In this document: one piece after another, positions 5,792 to 7,777 of the stretch
Numbering within the stretch: the stretch's first letter is position 1
Layout of the letters: each line of letters opens with the position of its first letter
Origin: an uncultured Eubacteriales bacterium
GTDB lineage: Bacteria > Bacillota > Clostridia > Christensenellales > Aristaeellaceae
DNA: 7,777 nucleotides
Reading direction: 5' to 3'
NCBI GenBank assembly: GCA_900550955.1
Contig: URUF01000077.1
Coordinates: forward strand, 1-7,777
Notes under the pieces: generated by a model
Seen by the model: only the letters and a program-made list of their open reading frames with translations
Told to the model about the DNA's origin: nothing
The model's database searches: none
Translations under genes and position numbers: made by a program

Positions 5792-6762
5792 TGCGCTTGA
5801 AAAAGCCAAATTGGAAAAAGCTGCTGTCCACAGCCCTGTTTGTGGCGCTGATTGCGCTTTTGGCCGGGTACGTGTACCAAAACCGCGCCGATATGGCCAA
5901 GCTGTTGGCGCTGGATGCGCAAAGCATCGCCATGATGCTGGCCCTGGCGTTGGGCGGCTGCGTGATGAACTGCGTGTATCACCGCATCCTGTTAAGCACC
6001 TATCAAATCCCCCTGTCCCTAACGGACTGGATGGGCGTGGTGTTTGTGAGCAACGCCATGGCCTATGTGCTGCCCATGCGGGCGGATTTGGTGTTCACAG
6101 CGGCGTATTATAAGCGCGCCAAGGGCCTGGCCTATGTGAAAAGCGTGAGCATGGCGGCGGGCAACATCGTGTTTGGCGTGGTGTTCGCTTTGTTGGAAAT
6201 GCTGGCGGCGCTGCTGTGCGCCGGGCTGATCGATCAATCCTGGCCAGCCGCGCTGTGGCTGGTTTGGGGCGCTGCGGCGGTGCTGGTGGCGGCGTTTATC
6301 ACGTTTTCGCTGCTGGTGCAAAACCGCGGGGCGCGCATCCTTGAGCGCGTCCGCCTGCTTAAGGACGTGGTGGAGGGCTTTAACGCGCTGATCCGCAACC
6401 GCGCGCTATTGTGGCGGCTGCTTCTATGCCTTACGCTGAACAACCTGATTCAGCTGCTTTTGTACATGGCCTGCTTCCACGCCATCGGGCTTGAGGTTAC
6501 GGTGTACGAGGCGCTGTTTTACAATAGCGTGAGCTGGCTTTCCAGCATTGTTGCCATTGTGCCGGGCAACATCGGCATCAAGGAGGGCATGATGGGCGTT
6601 GCCACCAGCCTGATGGGCGCGCTGTTTCAAAACGGGGTCGCGGTATCGCTGTTGCAGCGCGTGGCGGTGATGATCGTCTATATTGCAATGGGCGGGGTAT
6701 TTGCCTATCCCGTTTGGAAACGTTGGAACCATTCCCCCCAAGGGGAGCGGCATAAACCATAA
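5791..6762 (+). CDS. YbhN/UPF0104 (lysylphosphatidylglycerol synthase TM-like) membrane protein
   Basis: This 323-aa integral membrane protein resembles the flippase-like transmembrane domain shared by YbhN, AglD and the N-terminal half of MprF. About seven to eight hydrophobic segments are visible (near 11-29, 46-66, 81-97, 121-147, 151-176, 206-230, 244-257 and 283-307). The family's conserved sites are recognisable: VLPMRADL (93-100), in the position of the usual LPGR-like motif, and VPGNIGIKEG (257-266) near the C-terminus. There is no catalytic lysyltransferase domain, so it is not MprF itself. Family members are thought to move or handle lipid-linked substrates, though most are uncharacterised. 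The start is ATG 5791, overlapping the gtrA-family stop, with GGAGG at 5782-5786 only 4 nt before it. Pairing with a GtrA-like protein suggests a shared role in lipid-linked glycan or envelope modification. Confidence 0.85.
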   Translation: MRLKKPNWKKLLSTALFVALIALLAGYVYQNRADMAKLLALDAQSIAMMLALALGGCVMNCVYHRILLSTYQIPLSLTDWMGVVFVSNAMAYVLPMRADLVFTAAYYKRAKGLAYVKSVSMAAGNIVFGVVFALLEMLAALLCAGLIDQSWPAALWLVWGAAAVLVAAFITFSLLVQNRGARILERVRLLKDVVEGFNALIRNRALLWRLLLCLTLNNLIQLLLYMACFHAIGLEVTVYEALFYNSVSWLSSIVAIVPGNIGIKEGMMGVATSLMGALFQNGVAVSLLQRVAVMIVYIAMGGVFAYPVWKRWNHSPQGERHKP

Positions 6763-6780
6763 CGCAGGGAGGAAAACGCA

Positions 6781-7644
6781 ATGGACATTGGTTTTATTGG
6801 CATTGGCGTAATGGGCGAAAGCATGGCCCGCCATTTGCTGCGCGCCGGGCACAGCCTTACGGTGTACAACCGCACCAAAAGCAAGGCGGAAAAGCTGCTT
6901 GGGGAAGGCGCGGCCTGGGCGGAGAGCGCCGGGGCCTGCGCCCGCGGGCAGGATGTGGTTATCACCATCGTGGGCTTTCCCAAGGATGTGGAGGAGGTAT
7001 ACCTGGGCGAGGGCGGCATTTTGCAAAACGCCAAGCCAGGCGCAACCCTGATCGATATGACCACCACCAGCCCGGCCTTGTGGCAGCGCATCGCGGCGGA
7101 GGCCCAAAAGCGCGGCCTGCATCCGCTGGACGCGCCCGTCAGCGGCGGCGACAGCGGCGCGCGTAACGCCACCCTCAGCATTATGGTAGGCGGCGCCCAG
7201 GAGGATTTTGAGGCCATGCGCCCCCTCTTTGCCTGCATGGGCAAAAGCATTACCCTTACCGGCGGGCCCGGCTGCGGCCAGCATACCAAAATGGCTAACC
7301 AGATCGCCATTGCCGGATGCGTGGCGGGCGTGGCCGAGGCCATCCGTTACGGCGAGGCGGGCGGCCTGGATATTGGCAACATGCTGGGCTGCATCTCCGC
7401 AGGCGCGGCAGGCAGCTGGCAGATGAGCAACAACGGCCCCAAGATGGCCGCAGGGGACTACGCCCCCGGTTTCTTCATCAAGCATTTTATCAAGGATATG
7501 CGCATCGCCGTGGAGGAGGCGGAAAAATCCGGCGCATCCCTGCCCGTGCTTGCCCAGGTGCTTTCCATGTACGAGGGCATGCAGGCGCGGGGCCAGGGCG
7601 ACCTGGGCACGCAGGCCATTATCGAGGCGTACCGGAAGGCGTAA
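6781..7644 (+). CDS. NAD(P)-dependent beta-hydroxyacid dehydrogenase (3-hydroxyisobutyrate dehydrogenase family)
   Basis: This is a cytoplasmic oxidoreductase of the beta-hydroxyacid dehydrogenase family (287 aa, typical). The N-terminal Rossmann fold starts with GFIGIGVMGESMARHL (4-19). YNRT (29-32) at the end of strand 2, with Arg31 rather than an acidic residue, points to NADPH. The substrate-binding signature is DAPVSGGDSGARNATLSIMV (117-136). GCGQHTKMANQ (164-174) carries the catalytic Lys170 and the conserved Asn, and KD at 238-239 is the other conserved substrate-side site. The family reduces or oxidises tartronate semialdehyde, 3-hydroxyisobutyrate, succinic semialdehyde and similar compounds; sequence alone does not choose between them. 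The start is ATG 6781, with AGGGAGG (6766-6772) 8 nt upstream. It lies 18 bp after the membrane protein gene, so it is probably in the same transcript, although a metabolic link to the two membrane proteins is not obvious. Confidence 0.93.
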   Translation: MDIGFIGIGVMGESMARHLLRAGHSLTVYNRTKSKAEKLLGEGAAWAESAGACARGQDVVITIVGFPKDVEEVYLGEGGILQNAKPGATLIDMTTTSPALWQRIAAEAQKRGLHPLDAPVSGGDSGARNATLSIMVGGAQEDFEAMRPLFACMGKSITLTGGPGCGQHTKMANQIAIAGCVAGVAEAIRYGEAGGLDIGNMLGCISAGAAGSWQMSNNGPKMAAGDYAPGFFIKHFIKDMRIAVEEAEKSGASLPVLAQVLSMYEGMQARGQGDLGTQAIIEAYRKA

Positions 7645-7673
7645 CAGCGGGCCGCGCTTGGGCATAAGCCCGG

Positions 7674-7719
7674 CGTCAGGCCGGCGGAAAAGCTCGCCTG
7701 CGGCGATCTTTTCCGCCGA
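7674..7719 (-). repeat. Palindromic intergenic repeat, right copy of the inverted pair
   Basis: This is the inverted copy of 9-54 (44 of 46 identical). The hairpin is better preserved: GGCGGAAAAG (7683-7692) and CTTTTCCGCC (7708-7717) form a perfect 10-bp stem, followed by a C-T mismatch, an inner 5-bp stem (7694-7698 with 7702-7706) and a TGC loop. It starts 30 nt after the dehydrogenase stop. No U-tract follows, though the stem may still protect mRNA ends. Further palindromes continue to its right (CCGAGG 7716-7721 with CCTCGG 7747-7752, and TGCGCCG 7723-7729 with CGGCGCA 7759-7765). The element may therefore extend beyond the window. Confidence 0.85.
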
Positions 7720-7777
7720 GGATGCGCCGTTCGCCTACTCGCTACGCCTCGGTTTTATCGGCGCACGAAGCACTGCC

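Noticed and set aside
6424..7665. A 413-codon minus-strand open frame across the dehydrogenase
   Set aside because: It is the antisense shadow of two genes with clear motifs; its composition is His/Ala/Gly-rich and it matches nothing known to me.
7645..7719. Rho-independent terminator for the dehydrogenase operon at the right-hand repeat
   Set aside because: The hairpin is strong but no T-tract follows it; the T-run lies inside the stem. It is better described as a repeat.

Overview
This is a GC-rich, gene-dense stretch of chromosome that most likely comes from an endospore-forming Firmicute of the class Clostridia. The strongest evidence is an intact spoIIGA-sigE pair, the mother-cell sporulation sigma factor and its dedicated activating protease. 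A Firmicutes-type MurG and good GGAGG-class Shine-Dalgarno sites agree with this. The order or genus cannot be fixed from the window; a gut-type Clostridia lineage with unusually high GC is an inference. No rRNA, tRNA, CRISPR array, transposase or phage gene was seen.

Layout: (1) Positions 1-133 hold a 46-nt palindromic repeat and a very strong rho-independent terminator, placed just before two sugar ABC-transporter permease genes (134-1878, plus strand). These two genes overlap by one base. The partner substrate-binding protein and ATPase are not in the window. (2) Positions 1879-2054 are a convergent intergenic region with a GC-rich palindromic repeat and two back-to-back terminators, one for each flanking transcript. 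(3) murG (2055-3122, minus) makes lipid II. (4) Positions 3123-3587 contain no credible gene. They carry a candidate murG promoter, a terminator-like hairpin, a second palindromic element related to the one at 1881, and a 98-bp direct repeat in two copies. (5) sigE (3588-4301) and spoIIGA (4347-5129) form a minus-strand spoIIG operon with a candidate Spo0A-type promoter upstream. (6) A divergent plus-strand operon runs from a near-consensus sigma-A promoter (5252-5280) through a GtrA-family membrane protein, a YbhN/UPF0104 flippase-like membrane protein and a beta-hydroxyacid dehydrogenase (5336-7644). (7) Positions 7645-7777 hold an inverted copy of the repeat found at the left edge.

Functional themes are carbohydrate import, cell-wall precursor synthesis, early mother-cell sporulation control, and a probable lipid-linked-sugar or envelope membrane module. 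In Bacillus, murG and spoIIG belong to the same large division/cell-wall/sporulation neighbourhood, with murG upstream of ftsAZ and spoIIG. Here murG lies downstream of sigE and no sigG follows, so the neighbourhood has been rearranged, and the junction is full of repeats. I do not see a clearly new gene system. The least explained material is the repeat content: three kinds of structured GC-rich intergenic elements, one present as a 44/46-identical inverted pair about 7.6 kb apart.
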